Source: Eucommia ulmoides
Lineage: Eukaryota > Streptophyta > Magnoliopsida > Garryales > Eucommiaceae
Direction of reading: 5' to 3'
DNA: 64,000 bases
Assembly (NCBI GenBank): GCA_016647705.1
Contig: CM028326.1
Coordinates: 1,798,001 to 1,862,000, forward strand
Below the pieces are notes generated by a model. It ran no database searches and was not told where the DNA came from. It was given only the letters and a program-made list of their open reading frames with translations. Both the position numbers and the translations under genes were made by a program. Below, piece after piece: positions 1 through 12,579 of the stretch. Positions within the stretch are counted from its first letter, which is position 1; each line of letters begins with the position of its first letter.

Positions 1-89
1 GAGTACATGCGGCTCCAAACAGAGGGAATCAGACAAAATTGTGACATACAACTAGATATAAATTTAGGCAGAAGATTTAGAAAAAGTAA

Positions 90-289
90 GGGAAAGGAGC
101 AAATGTATATGGGTATCCAAATATGGACAAGTGACATGTTGAAATAATTGAGAGGTGGAATATTTTCTAAATTAAGGGAAGGGAGCAATTATGCATATGG
201 GTATCCAAATATGGACAATTGACATGTTGAAAGGGAAGGAAGCAATTATGCATATGGGTATCCAAATATGGACAATTGACATGTTGAAA
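90..289. repeat. 57-bp minisatellite, three copies
   Basis: Copies lie at 90-144, 176-232 and 233-289. The last two are head to tail and nearly identical, and the first is separated from them by about 31 bp. Each unit contains the core gggtatccaaatatggacaa and ends in catgttgaaa. The unit overlaps the end of the LTR-like sequence at 282-467, so it may have grown by amplification of an LTR junction (inference). Confidence 0.85.
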
Positions 290-467
290 CAATAGAGAGA
301 TGAAATATTGAGAGAGAATATGAGACAATTGTTTTGATAATGTGTGAAAGGTATAATATACAAACATATATAAAAGTCTTTATATAGAGAGAGTGACTAG
401 GGTTTCCCTAGTAGGATTAGGATTTGGTTAACCTAGTGGGCCACAAATCATATACATAATATTAACA
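282..467 (-). mobile_element. LTR of a small copia-like family (related to 19203-19399)
   Basis: Read on the minus strand it starts TGTTAATAT and ends TTTCAACA. It shares ordered blocks with the plus-strand LTR at 19203-19399: the TGTTAATAT start, a CCACTA(A/G)GTTAA block, a TATATA box and CAATTGTCTCATATT followed by CTCTCTCAATATT. No coding internal region is left beside it. The exact 3' end is uncertain because it runs into the 57-bp minisatellite. Confidence 0.55.
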
Positions 468-632
468 TGACAAAGACGATTGACGGTAACATTTTCAGTA
501 CTATATAATATATTTTGTTCAAAGTAGTTCCACTTTGATCTATGACAATAAATTGAATTTTGATGTGTGACAAGCAAAGAGTGAACTCGCAATGTATATG
601 CGATGTTAAGGAACAAGAGGTTGTACACTACA

Positions 633-765
633 TGTTGAATCCCACATCGCTTTTGTTACCTGATCCTGAGCTATATATAAAGCCTAGGGTAATCCTCATC
701 TTACCAGGTGTCTTTTGAGCGTGAGTTAGGCATATTGGGTTTCTACACTATATGCAAGCTATTAA
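633..765 (+). mobile_element. LTR/TRIM-like fragment with TATA box
   Basis: The fragment begins TGTTGAATCCCACATCG, has a TATATATAA box at 672-680, then GGGTAATCCTCATCTTACC and GAGTTAGGC. This order is what I know from small dispersed LTR retroelements of many plants. The 3' boundary and any partner LTR are not visible. It was checked as a possible snRNA promoter and rejected (see rejected list). Confidence 0.45.
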
Positions 766-1030
766 GTAATACATCCCGAGAATCAGAAACGGGCTTCCAA
801 ACATACCCCTATTGATTTTGCAGAAGGGTAACTGCATCAAGGTCATGAGATGGTTTCCAGCAGCTGTTCAGAAAGTCGAGCGAAAGTGTAAACAGATTAC
901 ATTAAAACAAAGTCGACTGAGAAAAAGAAGGATGCACTCCAGCAGATATCCCGACCAGAAGATATTACCCAACTATGGTTCCTCATGTAAAAAAGTCAAA
1001 GAAGTAAAATATATAAATAAATTCCTATAA

Positions 1031-2019
1031 ATATTTAGTTAGAACTATGCATATGAATGCACCATGACATGGCATCCACCATGCTCATGTGGATCTTTTA
1101 ACTCTTAGTTCTGTCATATCCATTATGGTTGAGATGGATAGCAGGAGCAAGGCAACCAATGCGGTCGCATTTGGGGGCCCTTCAAATTGACCCCTATATT
1201 TTATTTTCGAAATACTTTAACTAATATCATGTGAAATTTAAAAAAAAAAAAAAAAAAAAGAAAAAAAAATCAATCTTGGTTCAATCACTATATCAATTAT
1301 ATTTTCTTGATCTTTTAATTTTATAAAAAGATTATGAGTATTTAAAAAAAATATTATTGAAGGGTCCCATTTTCAAATTTCGCCTGGGACCTCTGATTTC
1401 TCAGGACTGGTTGTGGGAAGGGGATGTCGCAAATTCTCCGCGTTCCTACCCAAACTGAGAGCTAATAAAAAACGATTGTAAAGGATATCTAATGGAACCT
1501 CCAAATGAGGGGGAAATGAAAAACATTAGGACCACCTAACTGCGTTGCACACATTGCCGCAAACCTACGGAATAGACACGTGATGCTTATGAAAAGCTGC
1601 GTTGACAACTTCTTCCACTCTCTACATTCTTCAAGACCTTTACTCAGGCAACCAATATTCACATTAAGCTTCTCTCCACCAGGAAACTCCACTCAAGTGC
1701 ATAATCCATATATGTAGCATAACGTAGTCACCCCCCACAAGGCATGCCAAGGGGATAGTTCAAGGACAAAATGATGCACAAACATTAAGAGTAAATATGC
1801 TAATGAGTCTCAAAACTGGATTTTTCAAGACCAGCAGTTATTGTGCTAGATACATCCCAGGTAAGATCATACTCTATAAAGAAGAAGTTCATTACCTAGT
1901 ATTGGTCCTGGTTAATCAGAGATGGATTGGATCAAAACCTAATATAATACTCCATTCACACAGAGTCAATGATCACACTCTAAGATCATTATAATTGATG
2001 AGAAAGTAGCCTTGGTGTG
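1031..2019. other. Gene-free stretch
   Basis: It contains a poly-A tract near 1240-1268 and two non-AT-rich blocks (1490-1700, 1790-1990) with short open frames that I do not recognise. No intron-exon structure could be supported. The block at 1140-1420 resembles a decayed DNA-transposon remnant (gggggccc and cgcctgggacc near its ends), but no clean terminal repeats were found. Confidence 0.4.
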
Positions 2020-2420
2020 AACGCCCTTGTTGACGATTCTTGTCTCCGACGACATCTAGGGTTCTGCGAATAATGTAATATCTCACACCGGATAAATCCT
2101 TAACTCTTCCCCCTCTTACTAAGACTACAGAATGTTCTTGTGAATTATGGCCAATACCGGGTATATAAGAAATGATTCAAATCCGGAGGTTAATTGGACT
2201 CGAACAACTTTACGTAAGGCAAAGTTTGGTTTTTTGGAGGTGATAGTGGAAACGTTGGCAAATAAATCACCCTTACTGTCACTCTACATAACCGTACATA
2301 AGATTTTGACCTAACTAATACGGCTCCTCGTTCAATTCTTTCGAAGTCATTGGATCCTATACTGCGTTTGAGAATCGCCTCCCCTCTTCCACTCCCTTTT
2401 GACTTCTTTTTAGTTGATAT
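2020..2420 (-). pseudogene. rps12: Nuclear insert of plastid DNA: rps12 exon 2 plus the 3' end of its trans-spliced intron
   Basis: On the minus strand, about 2244 to 2020 reads like plastid ribosomal protein S12 exon 2: [20 protein letters not shown] and, near the end, RNRQQGR-like codons. It is interrupted by frameshifts and stops. Directly upstream (about 2326-2288) lies a sequence resembling group II intron domain V, starting GAGCCGTATTAG and containing ATGTACGGTT. This is the 3' half of the rps12 trans-spliced intron in plastid genomes. Homology stops at 2020 exactly where the plastid exon 2 would be followed by its cis intron. The insert is old: it carries scattered substitutions and small indels. 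The right boundary near 2420 is approximate. It is non-functional here, since rps12 needs a separate exon 1 transcript in the plastid. Confidence 0.8.
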
Positions 2421-3077
2421 TCATATATTTTTCGACATCATCCTAAAATTTCGAAAATGACAAATACAAGAAAGAATCTGATTTAGGATATCAAATTATC
2501 AATATAGACTGAATAAAGAACGTCTCCCTATAACAAATTTGATTAGCGATCTTTTAGATGATTTTATTAGCGATTCGATTAGCTAGATTTTATTGTAATT
2601 CAGTTCAGATGATCTTATGTCTTCCCCGAAGCAACTCATTTTCAGGTTACATCTACCACAGAAGTGACCAAACGATATTCATTTCAAAAGAAAGAAATGA
2701 TATAATCTTCCATAAATCATAAATTATCTTTATTCTTAACGTTCAGAAGTTAAACTAGCCAATTTTCGTTTCAATTAGGGAGTTCGACAATTGACTCCAA
2801 ATCGGAAACGAGAAATTATCAGCAATCAAATATCATTCAATCAACAATTAAGCAGCAACAGTCGCTAATGATTGGAAAACCTTACGAAATGATCATAATG
2901 CCGACGGATCGAACGCTAACACTAAAAAAGAACTAAACAACACAAAAAAAACACAAAAATGAAAATCGAACGATCAAAAGACGAAAAACAATACAGAATC
3001 CAAATTCTATACAAAGCAAGATCATTAACAGCAGAGAATTTTCACAGAACAGAGTGTATCTAGAGAGAGAAACTCAC

Positions 3078-3100
3078 ACAATATACAATTTGGTGGCCAT
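3078..3100 (-). CDS. FQR1: First coding exon of an FQR1-type NAD(P)H:quinone oxidoreductase (gene start only)
   Basis: The minus strand reads ATG then codons for M-A-T-K-L-Y-I, followed by GT and a donor GTGAGTTT at 3077. Plant FQR1 flavodoxin-like quinone reductases begin MATK(V/L)YIV and, from memory, have a short first exon ending in that Val codon. A TATAAA box on the same strand (3207-3212) and a CT/GA-rich leader with GTTC repeats make a plausible promoter and 5' UTR. No second exon (the YYSMYG flavin-binding region) is found between 1 and 3077. Either the intron is longer than 3 kb and the gene continues left of the window, or the gene is truncated. In Arabidopsis FQR1 is next to PBP1, and a PBP1-like gene lies at 14487-14846 here, which supports the call. 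Only 23 bases are coding, so certainty is limited. Confidence 0.5.
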
Positions 3101-3206
3101 TGGATGGAGTCCACGAAGGTGTTCGTTCGTTCGTTCTTTCTTTCACGTTCCTTCTCCCACAAAATCTCTCGCAGCGAGTCACGAAAATGTTGTTGATGAA
3201 GCTGAA

Positions 3207-3212
3207 TTTATA
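3207..3212 (-). promoter_or_regulatory. Candidate TATA box for the FQR1-like gene
   Basis: TATAAA on the minus strand, in the context GCAGTATAAATTC, lies 107 bp upstream of the ATG at 3100. Spacing is compatible with a transcript start near 3175-3180 and a leader of about 75-80 nt. It is assigned by position only. Confidence 0.4.
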
Positions 3213-3399
3213 CTGCAATTTTCAGCTCAGTTTTATTAAGTAGTATTAATTAATTAATTAATCAGAGATTAAAAAATTGACTAATTAATACAAGAAAAAA
3301 TTAGAGACAACCTCACTTTTACCATTAAAATTAAAATAGGTCACTACTTGTAAGTCCATATTAAGAAAATACCACCTATATATTTATTATTTAAGATAA

Positions 3400-4113
3400 A
3401 ATCAAATATATATTCTCTCACTATATCAATTACAACATAATAAATGGAAAGATGCGAATATTATTGCTCAGCAATAATGTTAAGAGCAACATAATGAATT
3501 AAGAGATGCAAATGTTGCTATATAACAATAATGTCAACATCAACATAATGAATAGGGATGTAAATGTTATTGTACAGTAAACAAATATTATATGTCAATT
3601 AGGTTTTTCTCTAAATTTAAATGTCTACATGGGTATAAGAATGAATTAGTAATGGGCCTTAAGGCCCATGATAAAATACCCTTTAATAAATAATTAAAGA
3701 TTTTTTAGGCTAACATCTATTTTTGCCAAATATATTAAAATGGGCCTCAAGGAACAAAGCCCATACTAACTAAAACCAATTGATTTATTTAAATTTTAAG
3801 AAAACACCATGAAGTAACTTTCATGAAATTTACTGTGCAACAACTTTCACCAAATACATATTCTCTCACTACATCAATAGCAGCATAATAAATAGAGGGA
3901 TGCAAATATCACTATCCAGTAACAATATTAATAGCAATATAATGAATGAAGAGATGTAAATGTTACTGTACAACAATAATATTAACAACAATATAATGAA
4001 TTAGGGAGACAATTACTATATGCCAAATGAATTTTTCTCTAAACTTAAATGACTAGATGGGTATAAGAATGAATTAATAATGAGCTTTAGGGTTCATTAT
4101 AAAATACCTTTTA
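3400..4113 (+). repeat. Diverged direct duplication, offset about 448 bp
   Basis: The blocks at about 3400-3690 and 3848-4113 share order and sequence: tattctctca, agatg(c/t)aaat, attaggt/aatga and tttttctctaaa, the string gggtataagaatgaatta, and the terminal ataaaatacc. Within each block there is a weaker internal repeat of about 65 bp (acaataatgtt, agcaacataatgaat). The spacer between them lacks the motif. These could be two decayed LTRs or a local duplication. Confidence 0.6.
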
Positions 4114-7100
4114 TTAAATTAAAGCAGACGGTTGATGGCTCTGGGACGACGTCGTTTAAGGTGGATTGACTTTCAAGAATTAAAAACAGTGTTTTTTTTT
4201 TAAAAAAAAAAAAAACATTAACTGATGATATGTTGTTGTCACGCCTTCATCATTTTATCATTGAAATAAATTTGGGAAATTAATTGGGCAAGTGGGTGTA
4301 TTATTATGTGTGATTGGTTCTAATTTTTAAATGGTTTTTTAATTAAATAATAAAATAAAAATGACATGTTTTTAAAGCAAGAATATGGATTACTATTATC
4401 ATTATTGTGTGTGGAAGCACGAGATTAGAAAGGTGTTCAAAATCAAAATATGTGGCTGAAGGAAAGCTGTTTGATTCGGCAAGAGACTAATCAGTTTTTT
4501 CATAAATGATGGGCAAAATCTTTATTTGTTTGTTGTTGAAGTCAAGTATGCCCACATTTTTAAAACTCATTATGAAACTTTCACCATTAGTTTGAGAGAA
4601 ATTCTCTTAAAAATCTCATAAAAACATTATTTTATAAAATTTTGTAACAGTAATTTTTTTACATATGAGATGGCCTTTAAAAAATTATTTTTGAAATCTT
4701 GGAACCTCTCAAAGAGACTCTCTCCTTTTTAGGGACTTATCCAACCCATCCTTTTTTGGGACTAATCCGACCCTTGCGCCAAAAAATAGTAAAATATTAA
4801 ATGCTCCAAGCGATGAGTTTTTGTCTTGAACACTAGCACTATCAACTTTTTTCCTCGATTTCTTACTCTCACAACGGAGGGATTTCATTCGGCACACCCA
4901 GTAGATCTTTGTGTTGGGCATAGTTGATCACTCAAATATAGTATTCTTTTTTTCGGTTCAGCAGTACTAATATAATACAATGTGAATGTGAGGTGCCGAA
5001 CCAGAGGGATCGGGTTGTAATCGTTAATTTTTTATTTTTCTTTCTGTAGTAAAGATTCAATTTGGATTTGAAGTATTAGATCTAGATTGCAAGAAAATAA
5101 AATTATAAATTAAAAAGATGAATAGGGTAACGAGGTTAGGAATTATAAATCATTTATATTGGGAATTATGTTGTTTTTACATTTTCTTTTTAACATAGAT
5201 CTATACAAGCGAGTATCCTCAACTACAACTTAAAATTACTCAAGAAGATTAAATTGATTATTTACCGGCATAATTTATTTTCGGTATTTACCACATTACT
5301 ATAACATAGGGTGAATTAAAATTTGTACATAAATCATCCAATACAATAATCAATTATCAAAAATATTGATATATGACAGTTAGATCTAGATACATGTACT
5401 AGATATAATATTCTAGAAACAACCAAATTCAAAACTGAAATTTCTACAATAATTTTTGAAAATAAATTTAATCATTTGAAACCAAATTAAGATCAAGATT
5501 CATTATCATACAATTATTTGCATAAATCCAAAATTAAATTATAAAAAAAAAAATTACATAAACCCTAAATACTTCACCATGATCATAACCCGATCAAATG
5601 AGATTAGCGGCTCATCATAGCATAGATCGACATCTTCTTGGATGCAATCTTCGCTCTTTTCTTGGGACCCCTAGTCGTCCTCCTTGAGAGTCAGGAGACA
5701 ACAACAAAAACAATAATAACTGAGTCTTTATCCCACTTAAATAGAGTCAACTACATGAATCCGTTTACGCCATAAAGATTGATCAAAGGTCATCCACTCA
5801 GTCAGATTTAATGTCATCAATTCAATTCAATAGTTTTGTCTCAAGTCTTCTTAGGTCTGCCTTTCCCTCTAGTAGTCTTCCGCACTTAAAGTAAATTGCA
5901 TGTTCTCACATATGTTTTTATAGATCTTCTATGCACATGTTCAAACCACCGTAAACGGATGAATAAATCCTTTTTTTACCTTTGATTTTTGCCAATTCAA
6001 GCTGCCAAAATGGATCCCCAAAAATTATGAAAAAAAAAAAACACCTTATAAAATTCCCAATATCAGATCTATTGTGGGCCCATTCTAGCTCGAGTCAAAT
6101 CTGTGACTTTGGACAGAAGGTTAGTTTCTACTTCAAATCCTTGTATCTCTCTTGTCTGAATCCCGATTTAGTTATATGACTGTTTGGAAAACATAGGGAG
6201 TCTACTTGCAAATGAAGCTAGTTTCATCTGAAACTTTCACCTGTAGAATTAGTTATGGTGAAAGAGTGAACAATGATCAGCAATATAGTGCTCATAAAAC
6301 ACGACTTTTATCTTGGATTTTGGTAAAAGAGTCAAAACATGCTCGAACACACAAAAAATTAACTTATTAGAAATAAAGACACACTCAAGAACATAGAAAA
6401 AGGATAAATAGGTATGAAAACAGGAACGATTAATAACCCGAACTTCAATCAGCCTACCGAGGGCAGTTCATTGATTAGGATCACTAGGACTCCACAGCAA
6501 AACCCAAGTCAAAGCCCCTTGACTAGATCAACTGCACGTGTTAACCAAATTTCGACACCAACAAATACATATTAGTTTAATATTCATTATTTGTGTGTTA
6601 AAAAATTTAAACATAAAATTAGTATGATTGATTGAAATATGATATTGAAAAATAAAAATAATAATGATAGTTATTGGGTGAATGTGTGGTAAAGAAAAAT
6701 ATAACATGAGTAAGTAGAGAGATGAAGAGAGAAAGAGCATGAAGCAGGGGTGGCAGAGCTGATGACAGAAAAAGGTAAGGTGAGAAAAAGAGAGAGGCGA
6801 GAGGACGATCGAGCAAAGCGACTGGTGATCGAAGCGGCAAGGTCAGAGCAGCGAAGGTATATGGATATGAAGCTCGTAATAGAGAGATGCGACAATACCA
6901 AATCGGTGGGAAGAAGAACACAAAGAAGAACATCTCGACTTCAAATGTATCTTTCCATTTATCAATTTCTTTTAATTTATAGGATCAATTTTTTTATTTT
7001 GGTTTGATGACCATTGGAGCAACTACCTCCAACGGTCATCCCGTCATAATTTCCGTTAGCCTGGGTTTGTGGCAAAAATGGATGAGACAGGCGACAGGGT

Positions 7101-8524
7101 GTGGCATTTTTGCACACCAAATGCCACACCTATTGGAAAAATGGTACAATAGAACTTATATTTTTTGCCACATCATTTAATGTTAGATATGCTCTTACAA
7201 AATTATTTTTTAATTGTTATCAAGCACTTGAATTTTTCAATCTCTCCCATCAAAGTATTTCTCGGATAACTAATATGGATTGTCAATTGGCTTTTGATGC
7301 TCATACCAAGTAATATTTGCGATTGTAATTAAAAACACATCAGGATGACAGTTGTATTATAATATAACCATTGAAACTAGAGCGTGTTTAAACACAAACT
7401 TTGGATTACCAATAATTCTTGGAACTCAAAAATTCATTGTGTAAATTTGATTTATTGAACATAAAGTAATTCAACTAATTTTGCTATGTTATAACCCAAA
7501 CATCTATAAAAATTCTCAACATACTTCTTCCCTTACAATTGTTGAATATTCTAATTTTTTTTTTCTAAAGAGCCGATAACTAAAAAATTGTATTCAAATC
7601 AGTAAATCATATGTATTTTGATCATATCAATATTTTACTGATTTTAACTAAATCCAGTTAATATTAACTAAATCGAATCAATATAATTCATATTAACAAA
7701 AAAACTAAAAACTTATTAAAAAAATAGATAATTGGTGATTAGTCTTAAATAATATTATTAGTCCCATTTAAAATATAAATTTTGATTTAATCCCTTAAAT
7801 TGATTTTTACTTACGTATTAGTTTCGCATATGTTCACGCCTGTATAATATTAATTACATGTACCTATATTATATTAGTTATAGGTCACAAATTACATGTA
7901 ATTATGTTAAATATATTTATGTAATATTTGTTATATGTAACAAATATTTTATTCATGAGTTATACATGTAATTACGAGAGTGCAACGTATGCATTAAGGT
8001 TTTTATTTTTTTTAATTCACGAGATTAAAATATAAGTTGTAATTGCGTACATAATTTTTTTTAAATTAAGAGTAAAATAAAAGGGTTGTCAGATAAACAT
8101 CCTTAAAAAAAAATTAAAAAAATGTAAATTGAGAAGCTTCCGACTGTCTGTCAGTCTATCTTGATTGAGGAGATGGAGATGCAGTGCAGGTAATCTTCCA
8201 GAGAAAGTTAAAAATGTTGGGGCCACCACACCATGACGATACCATGAACGCACGTAAAGTAAGCTCTAATATTTTATTACATCATTATATTGTTTTTTAG
8301 TTGAAGAACAAAAGGTGTTCCCCAACCCTTTGATAGTTTTTTTTTTTTTTATAACCACAAGTGTTTTTACATCTACACAGAATATAATATAAGACTAATC
8401 TTGTTTAGAGTATGGTTGTCCCTCTCAAAAACTATTTTTTCACATATTCGAATTTCTCACTTTACAGAAGAGACCCTCAATTACTTTAACTCGAGCAAGT
8501 CTTATTATTTGAGCTATATTCTAG
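4114..8524. other. Long AT-rich stretch without a supportable gene
   Basis: It holds poly-A/T tracts, a GA-rich segment (6700-6930) that gives low-complexity frames on both strands, and an inverted repeat gaccattggag/ctccaacggtc at about 7008-7038. Short open frames near 4709-4921, 5982-6179 and 7101-7313 are not recognised and show no codon or splice support. Confidence 0.4.
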
Positions 8525-9169
8525 GAAGCACCGACACTCCGCCAGAGTTTGAGTGTCCATGTCCGACACGCGTCGAACACCGATACGCCTCCGACACGTG
8601 TCAGGACGTGTCCAATCTTTTTACTTTTTGTTTTAGATTTCGACACGGCACTAACACGCAAGATGAATGTGTTGAACACTTCACAAATCCATGTCATTAG
8701 TTTTTTTTTTTTTTTTGGAAGGGTCAGTTTTGTAATTTTTGTTATTAGTTAACTATAATTACATTATTATTTAATTATTGTATCTTATAATTTGATATTA
8801 AATAACCTTATTAAATGAGTCTTTAACAATTGGAGAAACGAGAAAGGTCAAAAGCTTACCGTTTTATTCACCGATGAAGAGTGTGAAGATGATAATCAAC
8901 CAATCGATCTCAAGTTATTTTTTTTGCCTTCACGCTTTTGTTTAAAGTATTTTTTTTTTTTAATGTGAACGTTGATTTGAACTTTCAAAATTTATAATTA
9001 TTGGTTTAATAGTTTTTTCGAACATGAATTTCGTTAATTAGATTAACATATATAAAAATATGTATTTGTTATTTATGTGGCTTCGCCGTGTCCGTGTCGG
9101 AATTTTTAAAAAATTATGGTGTCGTCGTGTTCGTGTCGTGTCCGTGCCGCGTCTCCGTGTCCGTACTTC
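8525..9169. mobile_element. Non-autonomous TIR element, GAAGCACCGACAC family (copy 1)
   Basis: The left end is GAAGCACCGACACTCC and the right end is GTGTCCGTACTTC (reverse complement GAAGTACGGACAC). The subterminal regions are rich in gtgtcc/cgacac motifs. The centre (8715-8910) matches copy 2 at 24165-25383, for example ggtcagttttgtaat and cattattatttaa. It encodes no protein. Target-site duplication is unclear for this copy. The superfamily is probably Mutator-like, judged from copy 2. Confidence 0.75.
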
Positions 9170-9403
9170 ATGATACATTATATTGGTCAGGAGTGATATG
9201 ATCTCAACTTTCTGCCATACATTACATTTGTCAATCTTCATGATTCTTTCAGAGATGGAATGAATGAAAGAAATTGGCTTTGGTTTTACGATTGCAATAA
9301 TTCTGCAACCCAAAAGTTCTATTGCCTTACGGAGAAAGACAGGTTATTTGACCAAAATATCTCTCACACACATACAGAGAGACAGTGTGTGTGAGAGAGA
9401 GAG

Positions 9404-9532
9404 ATGATGGGAACATCTGCTAATGGAAGAATCATGAAAAATGGATTGAAAATTTCTTTGCTTGTGCTCTATCGCCTTCATCTATCTACTCTTCTAGAAT
9501 TAGCAAGCAAATTCAAAATGAACTATGAGTGA
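9404..9532 (+). CDS. Possible 42-residue small ORF, unrecognised
   Basis: An ATG at 9404 opens 42 codons ending TGA at 9532. The predicted product is hydrophobic in the middle (LKISLLVLYRLHLSTLL) and basic elsewhere. It directly follows a hairpin-forming CTCTCACACACA/TGTGTGTGAGAG inverted repeat. No homologue is recognised and no promoter is evident. It may be chance. Confidence 0.2.
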   Translation: MMGTSANGRIMKNGLKISLLVLYRLHLSTLLELASKFKMNYE

Positions 9533-9613
9533 GAGATCTACTACTAATATCTTGGTTGAAACATTTTGAATCACGCAAATTCGATCCAAAAATGACTATT
9601 AAGACAACATGGA

Positions 9614-10181
9614 GGTCCCGTTTGGTTACTGTTTTTATTCTCTAATTCCTGTTATCGCTTTTAAAATTTTGAGATTAATGTACAGAAACACATTCGATAA
9701 ATACATTTTTATACCCAAAATTTTGGGAGTAATTCTCGAATTCTTTATGCGGGATTTGAGATGGGATTAGAATGACCATGGAAATGGTCATTCTATTCTT
9801 ATATTTAGTACATGTGATTAAATCTCATTCTTGTCACCAAAGATTCCCTCGTCTCACAAAACATGAGATTAATCAGTACTAAGATAAATTTGGTATTAGT
9901 TAATCTCAATTACATGGGATTAGATTTTAATCATTCATCGACCTAAAAACGAGACCAAATACTAATCAAATATTTGAATTGAAATAAAATTTAATTAAAT
10001 TAACTATTATACTATTTGAAAATTTAATTAAATTACTATTTTATCCTTTAATGTCATTCAAATATTAAATGTAGTCTCTTTTGTAACCGAAATAGTAGTA
10101 ATCATTTCATTTTATTACTATATTAATTCTAATCATATTGTCATTCTATTTTATTTTATTCTAACATACCAAACGCAGCTC
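9614..10181. mobile_element. MITE-like element with GCGTTTGGTA-type ends
   Basis: The left end GGTCCCGTTTGGTTACT and the right end ATACCAAACGCAGCTC are inverted relative to each other with mismatches. This matches the style of plant Tourist/Harbinger-like or hAT MITEs. The interior is AT-rich and non-coding and includes a palindrome GAATGACCAT/ATGGTCATTC near 9768-9796. The target duplication was not resolved. Confidence 0.45.
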
Positions 10182-10439
10182 AAGGATCTAGGGAAAAAAA
10201 ATTTGATTTTTATTCACTCCCATAACATTATTTCCACCGCCATTACGCTAGCCACCATACATTTAAAAAAAAAAATGTTACAACCAAACATATTTCTTGT
10301 TTCTGTTTTCATAAATAAATAAAAAATAAATAAAACAAACAAACAAAACAAAACAATTTCAAGACAACGATCATATATTTTTATTTTCGAAATACTCCAG
10401 CACAAAAAAAAAAAAAAAAAAAAAAATCTCATTTATTAA

Positions 10440-12560
10440 AAGTTAAAACAGAAAAGCAAGGACAATGACCAAAAGCCACCTTAGTCACTAAGAGCAAAAG
10501 CATCATGTACGAGTCCACAATAAACTCAGCATATTTCATCCATTCATAACTTGTGGAAAATGAAGAACAAAACTCTAACAGTTAATTTGATTGGATTGGA
10601 GATAATAAAATTGTTATGATGGAACTAAATGAAATTTAAAATAGACATTGTTGTTGTTAAATCTTAGTCTGTTACAACAGTATGGTTTGATCAAGATATT
10701 TCGATCTTTTTCCGTACTGACGAGGAGTTGGGAAGATCCTAGATGGGTTTTGATTAGTCAAGCAATCTGAGAAATCTTGAGGTCCGAGAACAGTCCTAGT
10801 CCGTTCTAGGGTAGGCTACTAGGCACTGAGCTGATACCTGCACAAAGTACTTGCCGGAGTTGGCCCAGCGTGTCATATCTGGTGTGAGAGTAAGAGCTCA
10901 GGGAAAAATAGAAAAATGCTCTAAATATTCAAAAAGCAATTACCTATTGTTGGCCTAGTGAGCTACCCAAGATGGGGTTGAATTGGGTAGATAAAAATTT
11001 AATCCAAATAATAATACTTCAAAAATTCAAATAATTAATTAATCCTAAATTAATTATTATATCTTTATAACAACGGAAATATATTATCAACTAAATGCAC
11101 ATCAAACAACAATATATAAGTAAAGTAAATAAAGCAGCACATTACGATATATTCTGGTTCACTAAGTTTCTCTTGACTAATCCAGTTCTCAGAGTCTCAC
11201 GGAAATTCGTACCCACTAAACTCAAGATCCCTTTAACATGTAGGAAACAAACATTTATACAATAATTATTTTCACAGGCTCAGAATCAACCTTGACAAAT
11301 TTCTTTTTCACAGGTTCAGAAATGACCTTATTTTTTTCACAGGCTAAAGATTATCATTTTCTTTTTTCCCAGACTTAAGAATAACCTTATCTTTTTCTCA
11401 AACTCAAGACTAACCTAATCCTTTCACAAGTTAAGGATCAAACTTAATTATTTTATACATTAGGCTAAGAATCAAACCTCACAATCACTCCAAGTATCAT
11501 TTTCCCAAGTAAGGATGAAAGTTTTACAATTCACTCACAATTCTAATTCTAGTCAGGAAGAATTACCCTTTAAACTTTTTATACTCTAGGCAAAGATCAA
11601 AACATCAATCTCTTTACCGGAAGATATTGAAACTCAAAGCTACTCCTGATTAGATATTCTCAATAATATATAATCCACACACAACTCATCAATTACAGAA
11701 TTGATAAGTTTTTTCTCACTTAGAGCTTATACCACCACAGATTAATTAATATTCAATTAATGTCTCGATACTAGTGATAGAAATAAGATGAGGAAACAAA
11801 ATCTTATTATAATAAAGAATGCGGGTAGCACAATTAAACACGTAATCAGATTAACACACAAATCGTTTTTAAAAGATTTTTATGCTTTTAAAGTTCAAAA
11901 ACGATTTATCAGAAAGATCAATTCACCAAGCAAATAATAATAATAAAAAAAATTACTCAATTATAGAATAAGTTTGGAACGATCTCACCAGGAAAACACC
12001 GAATAGATTGCACGTAGTATTGCAAGATAGCTTAGATTGGTGACGCTAACTCAAATTGCACTTTAATTCAAGAACTTCTCAATAATCGATCTCACAATTG
12101 ATCTCTCAAAATGACATCAGAATGATGACTCTTAGAAAAGCTTAGGAACTGAATAATTCTTAATATTGTATGTATTGCCATCTTGTTATGTGAAATCCGC
12201 AGGTCTATATATAAGGAATTAGAACAAGTCTGCTAACGGCTAGTTCCAAATAATAAGTATCTAAAAAGCACTTATAGATCCCAAATATCATTATGACTTA
12301 ATCCTGATATAATTCACTCAATAATATCTTTTAGAATATTCAATCAAGTCCCTCAAACATTTTCTCAAACTCAATTAGATAAGATAGATAGAATTACATG
12401 TACCAAATTGAGAGTTATAAAAAATATATAAACCATATCTATAAAGATGACAAAATATCAATGTTGTATCTTTAATACTATCATATCCCTAAAATTTCTC
12501 TGATATCTTAATCATAAACGGTTAGTAACGGCTACTATTTTATCAGAATTCTCGAAATCC
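10440..12560. other. Repeat-derived, gene-free stretch with a diffuse ~45-bp repeat
   Basis: Between about 11260 and 11480 a loose tandem motif recurs (tttcacaggctcagaatcaacc and variants such as cacaggctaaag and tcaaactcaagactaacc), roughly every 40-55 bp. The block 10680-10910 is less AT-rich and reads like an old retroelement border. No reverse transcriptase, integrase or other coding remnant was recognised. Confidence 0.4.
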
Positions 12561-12579
12561 TCTAAACCTGAAACAGACT

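Noticed and set aside
639-710. Possible plant U-snRNA promoter (ATCCCACATCG plus TATATATAA)
   Set aside because: The element matches the snRNA upstream sequence by itself, but the following sequence is not U1, U2, U4, U5 or U6, and the TGTTGAATCCCACATCG start with GAGTTAGGC downstream fits known small LTR elements better.
812-1030. 72-codon plus-strand open frame as a gene or exon
   Set aside because: No recognised domain, no promoter or splice partner, and basic composition typical of chance frames in repeat DNA.
1140-1420. Possible hAT MITE with ggggcccttc and cgcctgggacc ends
   Set aside because: No convincing inverted ends or 8-bp duplication could be matched.
6619-7007. Overlapping open frames on both strands
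   Set aside because: They arise from a GA-rich low-complexity segment and have no domain content.
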